Shown: positions 1 through 8,896, numbered from the stretch's first letter. The stretch is DNA of 64,000 nt from JAEUMY01 sp033764435 (GCA_033764435.1 JANRIX010000031.1:62001-126000); one strand, 5' to 3'. A program made the numbers and translations. Notes: generated from the letters alone by a model not told the origin.

Positions 1-417
1 GCACACGGCTTTGATCTGGTGATGCGTGTCCTCGCGGAGCTTCGCCTCGACCTCTGCCGCATTCACGCCGCGGCGCCAATCGCCGGGAATGAAGACCGGC
101 TGGAGGCCGAGCTTCATCGCCATCTTGTGCCAGAGCGTGGCGAACTGGCCGGTCTCGACCATCAGCACCTTGTCGCCGGGATTGAGCGTGTTGATCAGTG
201 CCGCCTCCCACGCACCGGTCCCGGAAGCCGGGTAGATGATGACCGGATGCTGCGTCTTGAAAATCGTCTTGATGCCGTCCAGCACCTCCTTGCCCAGGGC
301 CTGGAAGACGGGTCCGCGATGGTCAATGGTGGGGGCATCGATGGCCCGCAGGATGCGGTCTGGCACGTTGGTGGGACCAGGAATTTGCAGAAAATGGCGG
401 CCGGAGCGGTGGGTCAT
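1..417 (-). CDS. sgaA: Serine-glyoxylate aminotransferase, N-terminal part
   Basis: This is the first 139 codons of a class V PLP-dependent aminotransferase; the C-terminal part, including the PLP lysine, lies off the left edge. The start reads MTHRSGRHFLQIPGPTNVPD, followed by the DHRGPVF and PASGTGAWEAAL segments typical of serine- or alanine-glyoxylate aminotransferases, which transfer the amino group of serine to glyoxylate to give hydroxypyruvate and glycine. The ATG is preceded by a good Shine-Dalgarno (AAGAGGA, 6 bases upstream on the minus strand). It is divergent from the GntR regulator and shares the intergenic region holding two GntR-type operators, so co-regulation with the malonate/2-hydroxyacid genes is likely. 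The family call is firm; the exact substrate (serine or alanine donor) is inferred from the N-terminal half only. Confidence 0.85.
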   Translation of the reverse strand, partial: MTHRSGRHFLQIPGPTNVPDRILRAIDAPTIDHRGPVFQALGKEVLDGIKTIFKTQHPVIIYPASGTGAWEAALINTLNPGDKVLMVETGQFATLWHKMAMKLGLQPVFIPGDWRRGVNAAEVEAKLREDTHHQIKAVC

Positions 418-448
418 GTGAAATCCTCTTGCAGGGACAGCGAATGTT

Positions 449-458
449 TTGTATACAA
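449..458. promoter_or_regulatory. MatR/GntR-type operator 1
   Basis: Perfect palindrome TTGTATACAA inside the divergent region. GntR-family FadR-type regulators bind T-rich TnGTnnnACnA sites, and Rhizobium MatR is reported to bind a TCTTGTA/TACACGA inverted repeat, which this matches in its core. The site lies 32 bp upstream of the aminotransferase start. Confidence 0.6.
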
Positions 459-534
459 TATTGAACGCGGAATAGGCTGTCAATGCGGCTCTGCAGCAAT
501 TGTCCTGCGTCAAGAATTCCGATCTGCCGCCCAC

Positions 535-548
535 TTTTGCATACAAAA
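535..548. promoter_or_regulatory. MatR/GntR-type operator 2
   Basis: TTTTGCATACAAAA, an inverted repeat TTTTG-n4-CAAAA closely matching operator 1 (TTTTGTATACAATA). It ends 5 bp before the chosen ATG of the GntR gene, so a bound regulator would block its own expression. Autoregulation is inference from position. Confidence 0.55.
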
Positions 549-553
549 TAATC

Positions 554-1246
554 ATGCCCCTGCACGCCGTGGCACCTGTCGAGTCCGAAGCTGGAAACAC
601 CTTGCAGGAGGAGACCACGCGGCATTTGCGCGACCTCATCATCACCGGTGCGCTGGCACCGGGAATGCGGTTGAACGAGCGCGAACTCACCGAGCGTCTG
701 GGTGTATCGCGCACGCCGCTGCGCGAGGCAACCCGGCGGCTGGCGTCCGAAGGATTGGTGGAGCTCTTGCCGCACCGGGGTGCCATCGTTGCGCATATCG
801 ACGAGACGCGGGTGCGTGAAACCTTGCAGGTCATGGGTGCGCTGGAGGCGGTGGCGGGCGAGATCGCCTGCGTCCGCGCCAGCGATGCGGAAATCAACGA
901 AATCCGCGCGCTGCATTTCGAGATGCTGGCTGACCGCGCCCGCGAGGATCACCAGAGCTATTTCGCGCGTAACCAGGCCATCCACTTCAAGATCATCGAC
1001 TGCGCCGGCAACGCCGTGCTCTCGCAGACGTACCGTTCGCTGAACGACCAGGTGCGCCGCGTGCGCTACCAGGCCAACGTCAATCGGGAGCGTTGGGACC
1101 AGGCCATTGCCGAGCATGAGGAGATTCTCTCTGCCCTGATGGCGCGTGACGCGACCCATCTGAAAGCGCAGCTCGCTCACCATCTCGCCAACAAGATGGG
1201 GGTGGTCGCCAAGTCGCTGGCCGCCTTGCAGGAAGCGGCGGATTGA
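554..1246 (+). CDS. GntR family regulator, FCD domain, MatR-like
   Basis: 230-residue transcriptional regulator. An N-terminal winged helix (about residues 20-82; LRDLIITGALAPGMRLNE and VSRTPLREATRRL are the family signature) is followed by an all-helical FCD ligand-binding domain (about 90-220). The ATG at 554 was chosen over the upstream TTG at 500 because the earlier start would put operator 2 inside the gene. There is no clear Shine-Dalgarno, so translation may be weak or the message leaderless. Its stop overlaps the TTG start of the next gene by four bases (TTGA), showing an operon. In rhizobia a GntR regulator, MatR, sits beside matA and matB, both of which follow here, so this is probably a malonate-responsive repressor. 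Ligand identity is inference. Confidence 0.85.
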   Translation: MPLHAVAPVESEAGNTLQEETTRHLRDLIITGALAPGMRLNERELTERLGVSRTPLREATRRLASEGLVELLPHRGAIVAHIDETRVRETLQVMGALEAVAGEIACVRASDAEINEIRALHFEMLADRAREDHQSYFARNQAIHFKIIDCAGNAVLSQTYRSLNDQVRRVRYQANVNRERWDQAIAEHEEILSALMARDATHLKAQLAHHLANKMGVVAKSLAALQEAAD

Positions 1247-4140
1247 GCGCGCAGCCCATTCACTTCGTCGGTGCTTCCAGCCATCCGCTGGCGGAGAAGC
1301 TCAAGAAGAACGTCGATGGCGAAATCCTCTTCGACGCCGCGTCGCGTGGACGCTACGCGACCGATGCGTCCATCTACCAGATCATGCCCGTTGGCGTGGT
1401 GGTGCCGCGCACGGCAGACGCCGCGTTGGCAGCATTGCAGATTGCGGCCGAAGCGGGTGTCCCCATCCTCCCGCGCGGCGCGGGTACCTCGCAGTGCGGC
1501 CAGACGGTCGGTGCCGCGCTGGTCATCGACAACAGCAAGTATCTGAACCAGTTGGTGTCGCTGGATGTGGATGCGAAGCGTGCCGTGGTGCAGCCCGGCA
1601 TGGTACTGGACCATCTAAATGCGCAATTGAAGGCGCATGGCCTCTGGTATCCGGTGGATGTCTCCACCTCCGCGCAAGCCACGCTGGGCGGCATGGCGGG
1701 CAACAACTCCTGCGGCTCACGCTCCATTGCCTACGGCAACATGGTGCATCGCGTGGCGGGAATCGATGCGTGGCTGCCGTCGGGAGACCGGGGCTACTTT
1801 GGCCGCGCTGCCGACATGAACGGCCCGGTGCGAATATTCGCGGAGAAGGCGGCAGCGCTCTGGGCGCGCGAGCAGGATGAGATTGCTGCGCGCTTCCCCA
1901 CGGTGCAGCGCCGCGTGGCGGGTTACAACCTGGATGAGTTGGCGCCCGACCGCATCAACCTCGGCAAGCTGCTCGTCGGCAGCGAAGGCACGCTGGCCTA
2001 CTTCGAACGGCTGCACCTCGATCTCGCGCCGCTGCCCGTCCACAAGACGCTGGGTGTCTGCCACTTTCCCAAGTTCTACGACGGCATGAACGCCGCGCAG
2101 TACATCGTGGAGCTCGATCCCTGCGCGGTCGAGCTGGTGGACCGCACCATGCTCGACCTGTCGCGTCGCATTCCCGCATTCAAAAAGACGGTGGGGTCGT
2201 TCCTGAAGGGTGAACCCGACTGCGTGCTGCTGGTGGAATTCGCCGGCGATGACCACGCGACCCAGGTCAACAAGCTGAAGCAGCTGGGCAAGCTGATGCA
2301 CGGGCTGGGGTTCCCGGAGGGTGTTGTCGAGATCATTGATCCCGCGCTGCAGAAAGCCGTGTGGGACGTGCGCAAGGCCGGGCTCAACATCATGATGTCC
2401 ATGAAGGGCGAGGGCAAACCAGTCAGCTTCATTGAGGACTGTGCCGTGCCGCTGGAACATCTCGCCGAATACACGCGGCGGCTCACCGAGGTATTCCACA
2501 AGCACGGCACCGAGGGCACCTGGTATGCCCACGCGTCGGTCGGCTGTCTGCACGTCCGGCCCATTCTCAACATGCGTGCCGATGGTGCGCAGAAGATGCG
2601 CGCCATCGCCGAAGAGGCCGCCGAGCTGGTGCGCGAGTACAAGGGCGCCTACTCCGGCGAACACGGCGACGGGTTGGTGCGGTCGGAGTGGATCGCGCCG
2701 TTCTTTGGTCCGCGATTGACGGCGGCGCTTTCCGAGATCAAGTCCTGGTTTGACCCGAAAGGACTGATGAATCCGGGCAAGATCGTGAATCCGCCGAAGC
2801 AGGATGATCGCTCGCTCTTTCGGTTCAAGCCTGATTACGCCATTGCGAATATTCGCACCGGGCTGGACTGGTCCGAATGGGGCAACGATGCCGCGGGCGG
2901 ATTGGCCAGTGCGGTGGAGATGTGCAACAACAACGGCCACTGCCGCAAGTTTGACTCAGGGACCATGTGCCCCAGCTATCGCGTGACCAGGGATGAGCGG
3001 CATGTGACGCGCGGTCGCGCCAACACGCTCAGGCTCGCCTTGTCGAACCAGTTGCAGGACGGCAGCGGCTTTACTTCAGACAGCGTGAAGCAGGTCATGG
3101 ATCTCTGCGTCTCCTGCAAGGGTTGCAAGCGTGACTGCCCGACCGGCGTGGACATGGCCAAGATGAAGATCGAGTTTCTGCATCAGTACAAGCAGACGCA
3201 CGGCTTCACGCTGAAAGATCGGGCGATTGCGTACCTGCCGCGCTATGCAGCGTGGGCGAAGCGACTGGCGCCGCTGGTCAATGCCGTGCAAGGCCTGGGC
3301 AAGCCGCTGCTTGGCTTTGCAGGGGCGCGGTCACTGCCAGCATGGCACGGTGCCGGGATGCAACCGACTGCAACCCGCTCAGGCGCGCCGGAAGTGGTCC
3401 TGTTCGCGGATACCTTCAACTGCAGTTTCGAGCCGGACAATGTCAGTGCAGCGGTCGAGGTGTTGCAGGCGGCAGGCTATCAGGTGCATTTCGCTTCGAA
3501 GCAGGGTGACCGACCCGCCTGCTGTGGCCGCACCTTTCTCTCCGCCGGCATGCTGGACGAAGCCCGCGCGGAGGTGCGGCGCACGCTGGACATTCTGAAG
3601 CCTTTCGTCGAGCGGGGCGTGTCGGTCGTTGGGCTGGAGCCCTCCTGTCTGCTCACCCTGCGCGATGAGTTCAGATCGCTGTTGCCGGGTACCGAAGCCG
3701 ATGCGCTCGCTGCGAAGGCGATGCTCTTTGAAGAATTTCTTGTATCGGAAAAGCGCGCCGGCCGGCTGGATCTGCCGCTTCAGGCGCTGCCGGAAACGCA
3801 GGCCCTGGTCCACGGTCACTGCCACCAGAAGGCCTTCGATGCCTTCAGCCCGGTACTGGAGGTGCTGAAGTGGATTCCTGGGCTCAAGGTGGAAGCAGTC
3901 GAGTCGTCCTGTTGCGGCATGGCCGGCGCCTTTGGCTACGAGGCCGAGCATTTCGAGGTGTCGATGAAGATGGCCGAGCTGTCACTGTTGCCTGCCGTCC
4001 GCAAGGCAGGCGCCGATACGCTCATCGTGGCGGACGGCACGAGCTGTCGCCATCAGATTCAAGACGGTGCGTCGCGCGAGGCCGTGCACGTGGCGAAAGT
4101 GCTCGCCAGAGCCGTGCGAAAATCGGGCTCCGTCGCCTAA
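1243..4140 (+). CDS. FAD-linked and Fe-S 2-hydroxyacid dehydrogenase (YdiJ/GlcD-GlcF type)
   Basis: 965-residue fusion of a GlcD-type FAD oxidase with a GlpC/GlcF-type iron-sulfur part. The FAD-binding PCMH domain is at about 40-180 (LPRGAGTSQCGQTVG), the oxidase C-terminal domain runs to about 520, then cysteine clusters CNNNGHC and CVSCKGCKRDC (near 560 and 622), and two CCG-type motifs at about 760 (CCGRTF) and 887 (ESSCCGMAGAFG). Members oxidise D-lactate or D-2-hydroxyglutarate and pass electrons to quinone. The TTG start overlaps the regulator stop, with a purine-rich stretch upstream, so translation is coupled. It contains two copies of the GCGAATATTCGC palindrome (1830, 2845). In this cluster the substrate might be a hydroxylated dicarboxylate linked to malonate or glyoxylate; that is a guess. 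Confidence 0.85.
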   Translation: MSAQPIHFVGASSHPLAEKLKKNVDGEILFDAASRGRYATDASIYQIMPVGVVVPRTADAALAALQIAAEAGVPILPRGAGTSQCGQTVGAALVIDNSKYLNQLVSLDVDAKRAVVQPGMVLDHLNAQLKAHGLWYPVDVSTSAQATLGGMAGNNSCGSRSIAYGNMVHRVAGIDAWLPSGDRGYFGRAADMNGPVRIFAEKAAALWAREQDEIAARFPTVQRRVAGYNLDELAPDRINLGKLLVGSEGTLAYFERLHLDLAPLPVHKTLGVCHFPKFYDGMNAAQYIVELDPCAVELVDRTMLDLSRRIPAFKKTVGSFLKGEPDCVLLVEFAGDDHATQVNKLKQLGKLMHGLGFPEGVVEIIDPALQKAVWDVRKAGLNIMMSMKGEGKPVSFIEDCAVPLEHLAEYTRRLTEVFHKHGTEGTWYAHASVGCLHVRPILNMRADGAQKMRAIAEEAAELVREYKGAYSGEHGDGLVRSEWIAPFFGPRLTAALSEIKSWFDPKGLMNPGKIVNPPKQDDRSLFRFKPDYAIANIRTGLDWSEWGNDAAGGLASAVEMCNNNGHCRKFDSGTMCPSYRVTRDERHVTRGRANTLRLALSNQLQDGSGFTSDSVKQVMDLCVSCKGCKRDCPTGVDMAKMKIEFLHQYKQTHGFTLKDRAIAYLPRYAAWAKRLAPLVNAVQGLGKPLLGFAGARSLPAWHGAGMQPTATRSGAPEVVLFADTFNCSFEPDNVSAAVEVLQAAGYQVHFASKQGDRPACCGRTFLSAGMLDEARAEVRRTLDILKPFVERGVSVVGLEPSCLLTLRDEFRSLLPGTEADALAAKAMLFEEFLVSEKRAGRLDLPLQALPETQALVHGHCHQKAFDAFSPVLEVLKWIPGLKVEAVESSCCGMAGAFGYEAEHFEVSMKMAELSLLPAVRKAGADTLIVADGTSCRHQIQDGASREAVHVAKVLARAVRKSGSVA
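1830..1841. repeat. Iterated palindrome GCGAATATTCGC
   Basis: Exact copy inside the FAD/Fe-S dehydrogenase, read in phase as Arg-Ile-Phe-Ala. Confidence 0.9.
2845..2856. repeat. Iterated palindrome GCGAATATTCGC
   Basis: Exact copy, second in the same gene, read as Ala-Asn-Ile-Arg; flanks extend it to the 14-mer TGCGAATATTCGCA. Confidence 0.9.
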
Positions 4141-4152
4141 CGCACTGGACGC

Positions 4153-5382
4153 ATGAGCACCCATCTCGAACCTCTCAAACGAGCCGTCGGCTTCACGCCG
4201 TTCGGCGATGTCGTCGGCAATCTCACGCTCGGCCGCGGCAAGTTTGGCGACACCGCTGTTCAGGTGGCCCTGGTGGAGAACAAGATCGCCTCCGGCTCGC
4301 TTGGCATCATGGAATGCAACAAGCTGGCCCAGCTCTTCCGCCTTGCGGCGAAGGACACCAAGCCGCTGATCCTCTATCTCGATTCCGCCGGGGCGCGGGT
4401 GTCGCAGGGATTGCCGGCGCTCGGTGCGTTCCGCGCCATGTTCCGCGCGGCCATGGAGCTGGCCTCGTCACCCGCACAGGTCATCACTGTGCTGGGCACC
4501 AATTGCTACGGCGGTGCCAGCATGCTGGCGCATCTCGGCCGGGCGCGAATATTCGCACCGCAGACTCAGCTCGCGATGTCCGGCCCGTCCATTCTGGCGC
4601 AGGCGGCGGGCAGCAACCCGCTGGACGAAATGTTCAAGGCCATCGCGCAGGCCAGCATCAGCGCGGAGGCGCGGAGCAAGGTGAGTGCCGCCAACATCCA
4701 TGCCAACTCCCTGGACGCGCATTTGGCGCGTGCCTTTGCCGTGCCCGCTGTGCCGGCAGCGCAGCGTCATCTGGAACTTGGGGAGCGGCTTGGCAAATTG
4801 CGAGACGGGTTGAAGCCTCCGGTTGATCCGGTGCAGCGCAAGGATCTGACCAAATTGTTTGCCGAGGGGCATGAACTGCGTGAGCGTGACGGGCTGGTCG
4901 TAGGCGAGGCGACACTCGACGGTGCGCGCCATCGGGTCATGGGTTTCATCGGCGGTAAACCCATGGGGGCAGCGGCCGCCTGGGCACTGGCCGATCTGGC
5001 TTGGAAAGCAGTGAACGGCACGCAGGGTGACGCGCCTGCGTTGCTGTTGCTCGATGCCGATTCGCATTCAGCCCGCGTTGAAGACGAGAAGATCATCCTG
5101 TCCGAGTATCTGTTCAATCTGTCGCTCGCGCTGCATCGCCTGGCGCCTGCCCGGTTGGCCGTGCTCGGCACATCCGGAGGCGGCAGCTTTGTCGCCTTCT
5201 CCGCTTCGACTCAGCGGCTGGGCCTTGTGCACGGCAAGACCATCCAGGTGCTGCCTGGTTCGGCCATCGCCAGCATCCTTGGCGAGAACAATGATGACCA
5301 AGTCGACTTTGCCGAGTTGAAGAAGGCTGGCGTCGCTGAAGAGGAACTCAGGCTGGGCTTGTTGCCGGGTGTGGTTGCGTAG
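4153..5382 (+). CDS. Malonate-decarboxylase-like carboxyltransferase, beta and gamma parts fused
   Basis: 409-residue crotonase-fold carboxyltransferase. The N-terminal half resembles MdcD (beta), with glycine-rich acyl-CoA/ACP pockets DSAGARVSQG and NCYGGASMLAHLGRARIF; the C-terminal part (about 250-409) resembles MdcE (gamma), with LGTSGGGSFVAF and GENNDDQVD. Separate MdcD plus MdcE would be longer, so this is a compact fused version. No MdcA transferase, MdcC carrier or dephospho-CoA genes lie nearby, so it cannot be a complete malonate decarboxylase on its own from what is visible. It lies 12 bp after the dehydrogenase and 63 bp before matB. It may act on a CoA-linked acid directly. It contains a palindrome copy at 4545. 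Confidence 0.7.
   Translation: MSTHLEPLKRAVGFTPFGDVVGNLTLGRGKFGDTAVQVALVENKIASGSLGIMECNKLAQLFRLAAKDTKPLILYLDSAGARVSQGLPALGAFRAMFRAAMELASSPAQVITVLGTNCYGGASMLAHLGRARIFAPQTQLAMSGPSILAQAAGSNPLDEMFKAIAQASISAEARSKVSAANIHANSLDAHLARAFAVPAVPAAQRHLELGERLGKLRDGLKPPVDPVQRKDLTKLFAEGHELRERDGLVVGEATLDGARHRVMGFIGGKPMGAAAAWALADLAWKAVNGTQGDAPALLLLDADSHSARVEDEKIILSEYLFNLSLALHRLAPARLAVLGTSGGGSFVAFSASTQRLGLVHGKTIQVLPGSAIASILGENNDDQVDFAELKKAGVAEEELRLGLLPGVVA
4545..4556. repeat. Iterated palindrome GCGAATATTCGC
   Basis: Exact copy inside the carboxyltransferase, read as Arg-Ile-Phe-Ala in a segment where the family naturally has a similar sequence. Confidence 0.9.
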
Positions 5383-5445
5383 GCAGCCAGCGAGCATGGC
5401 AGCGGAACCATCACGCGCGAATAATAACGACAGCAAGGGAATGGC

Positions 5446-6957
5446 ATGAACGGCAATCTCTACGCATTGTTTGAATCCCGCTTTCCGGCGGACCGCGAAT
5501 CGGTCCTCCTGGAAGATGAGCACGGACGGCGCTACACCTTTAACGATCTCGACGCGGCCACGGCGCGTCTTGCGGCGTGTCTGTCCGGCATTGGCGTGAA
5601 GCCTGGCGACCGGGTCGCGGCGCAGATCGAGAAATCACCGCAGGGCCTCTTCCTGTATCTCGCGTGTCTGCGCGCCGGGTTCGTCTGGCTGCCGCTCAAT
5701 ACCGCCTACCAGTCGGCGGAGGTGGAGTACTTTCTCGGCAATGCCGAGCCGGCCGCGGTGATCGCGCAGACCAAGGCGATGCCGTGGATGGCGCCACTGT
5801 GCGCGAAGCTGGGCATTGGAAATCTGCTCACGCTGGACGAAGCCGGTGCCGGCACGCTCATGGAGGCAGCACAGGACGCACCGGCGACATTCGCCGTTGT
5901 GCAGCGTGAAGACAATGATCTCGCCGCCATTCTCTACACCTCGGGCACGACCGGCCGATCCAAGGGCGCCATGATCACGCACCGCAACCTTGCGTCGAAC
6001 GCGCTGGCGTTGCACCAGACGTGGGGCTTCCGGCCCGGCGACGTGCTGCTGCATACGTTGCCGCTGTTCCATGTGCACGGCCTCTTCGTCGCCTGCCACT
6101 GCGCGCTGCTCAACGGCGGGCGCATGATCTTTCATTCCAGGTTCGACGCGATTGCAGTCATGCGGGCGTTGCCGCGCGCCACCGTTTTCATGGGTGTGCC
6201 GACCTACTATGTGCGTCTCCTTTCCGAAGCCGCGTTCGGTCCGACGCAAACTGCGAATGTTCGCCTGTTCATATCCGGTTCCGCGCCCTTGCTGATGGAA
6301 ACGTTTGAATCATTCAAGGCGCGCACCGGACAGGTCATCCTCGAGCGTTACGGCATGACCGAGACCGGCATGATCACGTCCAATCCGCTCGAAGGCGAGC
6401 GCAAGGCCGGCACGGTCGGCCCGCCGCTTCCTGGCGTCTCGGTGCGCATTGTGGGAGCTGATATGCAAACGCTGCCAGCGGGCGAGGTCGGCGAGATCCT
6501 GGTGAAGGGCGACAACGTGCTGCCGGGTTATTGGCGCATGCCGGAAAAAAACGCCGAGGAGTTCACACCCGATGGCTATTTCAAGACCGGCGACGTGGGC
6601 CGGATTGATGCGGATGGCTACGTGTCCATCGTCGGCCGCAGCAAGGATCTGGTGATCACCGGCGGCTACAACGTTTATCCCAAGGAGATTGAGCTCCTGC
6701 TGGACGAGATGCCCGGTGTGGCCGAGTCCGCAGTGATTGGCGTGCCGCATCCGGACTTCGGCGAAGCCGTGACTGCGGTGGTGGTTCAGAAACCGGGCGC
6801 CGCACCCATTGTCGAGGCGGACGTCATTGCCGAGCTGAAGACTCAGCTCGCCAATTTCAAGGTGCCCAAACGCGTGCATGTGGTGAGCGACTTGCCGCGC
6901 AACGCGATGGGCAAGGTGCAGAAGAACGTGCTGCGCCAGCAATACGGCAAGACCTAG
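5446..6957 (+). CDS. matB: Malonyl-CoA synthetase
   Basis: 503-residue member of the acyl-AMP-forming ligase family. The P-loop YTSGTTGRSKGAM is at about residue 164, followed by ERYGMTET, YFKTGDVG and the C-terminal PRNAMGKVQKN segment with the catalytic lysine. The protein most resembles MatB, which joins malonate to CoA using ATP. An AAGGGA Shine-Dalgarno precedes the ATG. The gene is followed after 25 bp by malonyl-CoA decarboxylase, the same pairing as rhizobial matA-matB, and this context gives the substrate: malonate is activated here and decarboxylated to acetyl-CoA by the next product. The alternative is a generic acyl-CoA synthetase, which the neighbour makes less likely. Confidence 0.88.
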   Translation: MNGNLYALFESRFPADRESVLLEDEHGRRYTFNDLDAATARLAACLSGIGVKPGDRVAAQIEKSPQGLFLYLACLRAGFVWLPLNTAYQSAEVEYFLGNAEPAAVIAQTKAMPWMAPLCAKLGIGNLLTLDEAGAGTLMEAAQDAPATFAVVQREDNDLAAILYTSGTTGRSKGAMITHRNLASNALALHQTWGFRPGDVLLHTLPLFHVHGLFVACHCALLNGGRMIFHSRFDAIAVMRALPRATVFMGVPTYYVRLLSEAAFGPTQTANVRLFISGSAPLLMETFESFKARTGQVILERYGMTETGMITSNPLEGERKAGTVGPPLPGVSVRIVGADMQTLPAGEVGEILVKGDNVLPGYWRMPEKNAEEFTPDGYFKTGDVGRIDADGYVSIVGRSKDLVITGGYNVYPKEIELLLDEMPGVAESAVIGVPHPDFGEAVTAVVVQKPGAAPIVEADVIAELKTQLANFKVPKRVHVVSDLPRNAMGKVQKNVLRQQYGKT

Positions 6958-6982
6958 CGACACCACATCACGGAACCGGGCC

Positions 6983-8335
6983 ATGAACGAGACGCGCAAA
7001 ACGACACTGGGACGGCTGGGCAGCATGGTCGGTTCGATCACGGCACTGGCGCTGCCACGCGCGGAACGTCGCGCCAATCGCCTCGCGCGTCTGCTCGCCA
7101 CGCTGATTTCCGAGCGCGGCGAAGCGTCGGGTGCCGTCATGGCGCGCCGTGCGGTGGCGCTCTACAAAGGTCTGGACGATGACGGTCGCCGGCACTTCTT
7201 TGATTTGCTCGTACGCGACTTCTCGCCCAATCCGCGCCAGGTCCTGTCCGCAGCCGAGGCGTATTACCAAGCGCCCACACCCGCCAATCTCGCGTTCCTG
7301 CAGTTCGTGGCCGAGCCGCCGCGGCAGGAGGTGTTTCGCCGCATGAACATGGCGCCGGGCGGCACCGAGGTGCTGGTGTCGTTGCGCACGGCCTTGTTGA
7401 AGGAGCTGAAGACCCATCCTGAGTACGCCGTCATCGATCACGATTTGCAGCATTTGCTCGGGTCCTGGTTCAACCGCGGCTTCCTCGAGCTGCGTCGCAT
7501 CGACTGGAATACGCCAGCGGCCATCCTGGAGAAGCTGATCCAGTACGAAGCCGTGCACGCCATCCAGGGCTTTCCGGATCTCAAGCGCCGGCTGGCGGCG
7601 GATCGCCGCTGCTTCGGTTTCTTTCATCCGGCCTTGCCGCAGGACCCGCTCATCTTCGTCGAGGTGGCCTTCACCGACGACCTGCCCAGCGCCGTGGCAC
7701 CCATTCTGTCGCTGGACAGCGCCATCGGTGACCCACGCAAGGCGCGCTGTGCGGTCTTCTATTCCATCACCAACTGCCAGGAGGGTCTGCGCGGCATTTC
7801 CTTCGGCAACTTTCTCATCAAGCAGGTCGCAGCAGACCTTCATGCAGAACTGCCCAACCTGCGAATATTCGCAACGCTGTCACCCGTGCCGGGATTCACC
7901 AAATGGCTCACCCGCCAGACCGGCGAGCGCAACCTGTGGGCGGATGACGTCGCGCGCCAGGAGATTGGCGGACTGGCGAAGCGCCAGGGGCTGCCGCCGC
8001 CGGAGTCGTCCGAACGCATCGAGCAGCTCTTGGCCTGGTATCTCACGCGCGAGTGGGATTCAGGTCAGTCCCGCGACCCCGTGGCGCGTTTTCACCTCGG
8101 CAACGGCGCAAGGCTGGAGCGCATCAATCGCGCCGCAGACCTGTCTCCCAAGGGCGCAGCCCAGTCACTGGGCTTCATGGTGAATTACGTCTACGACCTG
8201 GCCGATGTCGAAGCCAACCACGAGGCCTACGTCAATGCGCACAAGGTGGCAGCCTCGGGCGCTGTCGAGCGCGCGGCGCGCTCGGCCGAGCCACTGTGGG
8301 CGCGGACCGACGCGGAAAAATTATCCGGCAGGTAA
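6983..8335 (+). CDS. matA: Malonyl-CoA decarboxylase
   Basis: 450-residue malonyl-CoA decarboxylase, converting malonyl-CoA to acetyl-CoA and CO2. The N-terminal helical bundle (about 1-130) is followed by the GNAT-like catalytic domain, with FYSITNCQEGLRGISFGNFLIKQV and LSPVPGFTKWL, which are hallmark segments of the family. The length matches bacterial MatA. It ends the malonate operon; the next gene begins 100 bp on. The palindrome at 7861 lies just before the conserved TLSPVPGF segment and encodes Arg-Ile-Phe-Ala there. Confidence 0.92.
   Translation: MNETRKTTLGRLGSMVGSITALALPRAERRANRLARLLATLISERGEASGAVMARRAVALYKGLDDDGRRHFFDLLVRDFSPNPRQVLSAAEAYYQAPTPANLAFLQFVAEPPRQEVFRRMNMAPGGTEVLVSLRTALLKELKTHPEYAVIDHDLQHLLGSWFNRGFLELRRIDWNTPAAILEKLIQYEAVHAIQGFPDLKRRLAADRRCFGFFHPALPQDPLIFVEVAFTDDLPSAVAPILSLDSAIGDPRKARCAVFYSITNCQEGLRGISFGNFLIKQVAADLHAELPNLRIFATLSPVPGFTKWLTRQTGERNLWADDVARQEIGGLAKRQGLPPPESSERIEQLLAWYLTREWDSGQSRDPVARFHLGNGARLERINRAADLSPKGAAQSLGFMVNYVYDLADVEANHEAYVNAHKVAASGAVERAARSAEPLWARTDAEKLSGR
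7861..7872. repeat. Iterated palindrome GCGAATATTCGC
   Basis: Exact copy inside matA, read as Arg-Ile-Phe-Ala, flanked to give TGCGAATATTCGCA. Confidence 0.9.
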
Positions 8336-8435
8336 ACTCCGCGCCTTTGCCGCGCGTTGTCACGGTTGACGGGCTTGAGAAATCACCCGCGCCGCCCGAT
8401 ATATCGAACAGGATGTTTCTTCAGCACGATTTGCC

Positions 8436-8891
8436 ATGATTGTTTTCAACCTCATCTGTCCCGACGAGCACAAGTTCGAAGGCTGGTTCGCCTCCAGCGA
8501 AGCCTTCGAGCAGCAGCGCTCGTCCGGGCTGGTCACCTGCCCGATGTGCGGCGATGCGAATATTCGCAAGGCGCTCACCGCGCCGCGCCTCAATCTGGGC
8601 AGCGACTCATCCGCGGCAAACCAGCCGACTGCAGAACACTCGGAAGGCACCCAAGCCTATCTCGGCAGCCAGCACATGCTGCTGCAGCAGTTCAAGCAAT
8701 TCATTCTCGCCAACACCGAGAATGTCGGCGGCGAGTTCGCCGAGCGCGCCCGCCGCATGCACTACGGCGAGGAGGCGCATCGCAACATCCGTGGCAAGGT
8801 GAGTGCGGAGGAAGCGGCAGAGCTTCGCGAAGAGGGCATCACCAGCTTCTCGCTGCCGGCGGAGCTGCTGATGGATGAGAGCGTGCAGTAG
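8436..8891 (+). CDS. DUF1178 family protein
   Basis: 151-residue protein of the DUF1178 family, common in proteobacteria and of unknown function. The start MIVFNLICPDEHKFEGWF and the CPMCG motif (Cys35 and Cys38) suggest a small zinc ribbon formed with Cys8. The C-terminal half is helical and charged and ends with SFSLPAELLMDE, typical of the family. The palindrome at 8556 directly follows CPMCG and encodes Ala-Asn-Ile-Arg, where family members have a serine- or arginine-rich variable stretch. A terminator follows at 8918. It appears to be a single-gene unit. Confidence 0.88.
   Translation: MIVFNLICPDEHKFEGWFASSEAFEQQRSSGLVTCPMCGDANIRKALTAPRLNLGSDSSAANQPTAEHSEGTQAYLGSQHMLLQQFKQFILANTENVGGEFAERARRMHYGEEAHRNIRGKVSAEEAAELREEGITSFSLPAELLMDESVQ
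8556..8567. repeat. Iterated palindrome GCGAATATTCGC
   Basis: Exact copy inside the DUF1178 gene, read as Ala-Asn-Ile-Arg; part of the 14-mer TGCGAATATTCGCA. Confidence 0.9.
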
Positions 8892-8896
8892 TGCTT

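Noticed and set aside
1717..2940. A 407-codon minus-strand frame over the FAD/Fe-S dehydrogenase
   Set aside because: Antisense shadow of a conserved gene; no domain, histidine/arginine-rich composition.
6253..6264. GCGAATGTTCGC in matB as a further palindrome copy
   Set aside because: The central change breaks the palindrome and the residues fit the ordinary family sequence; not counted.
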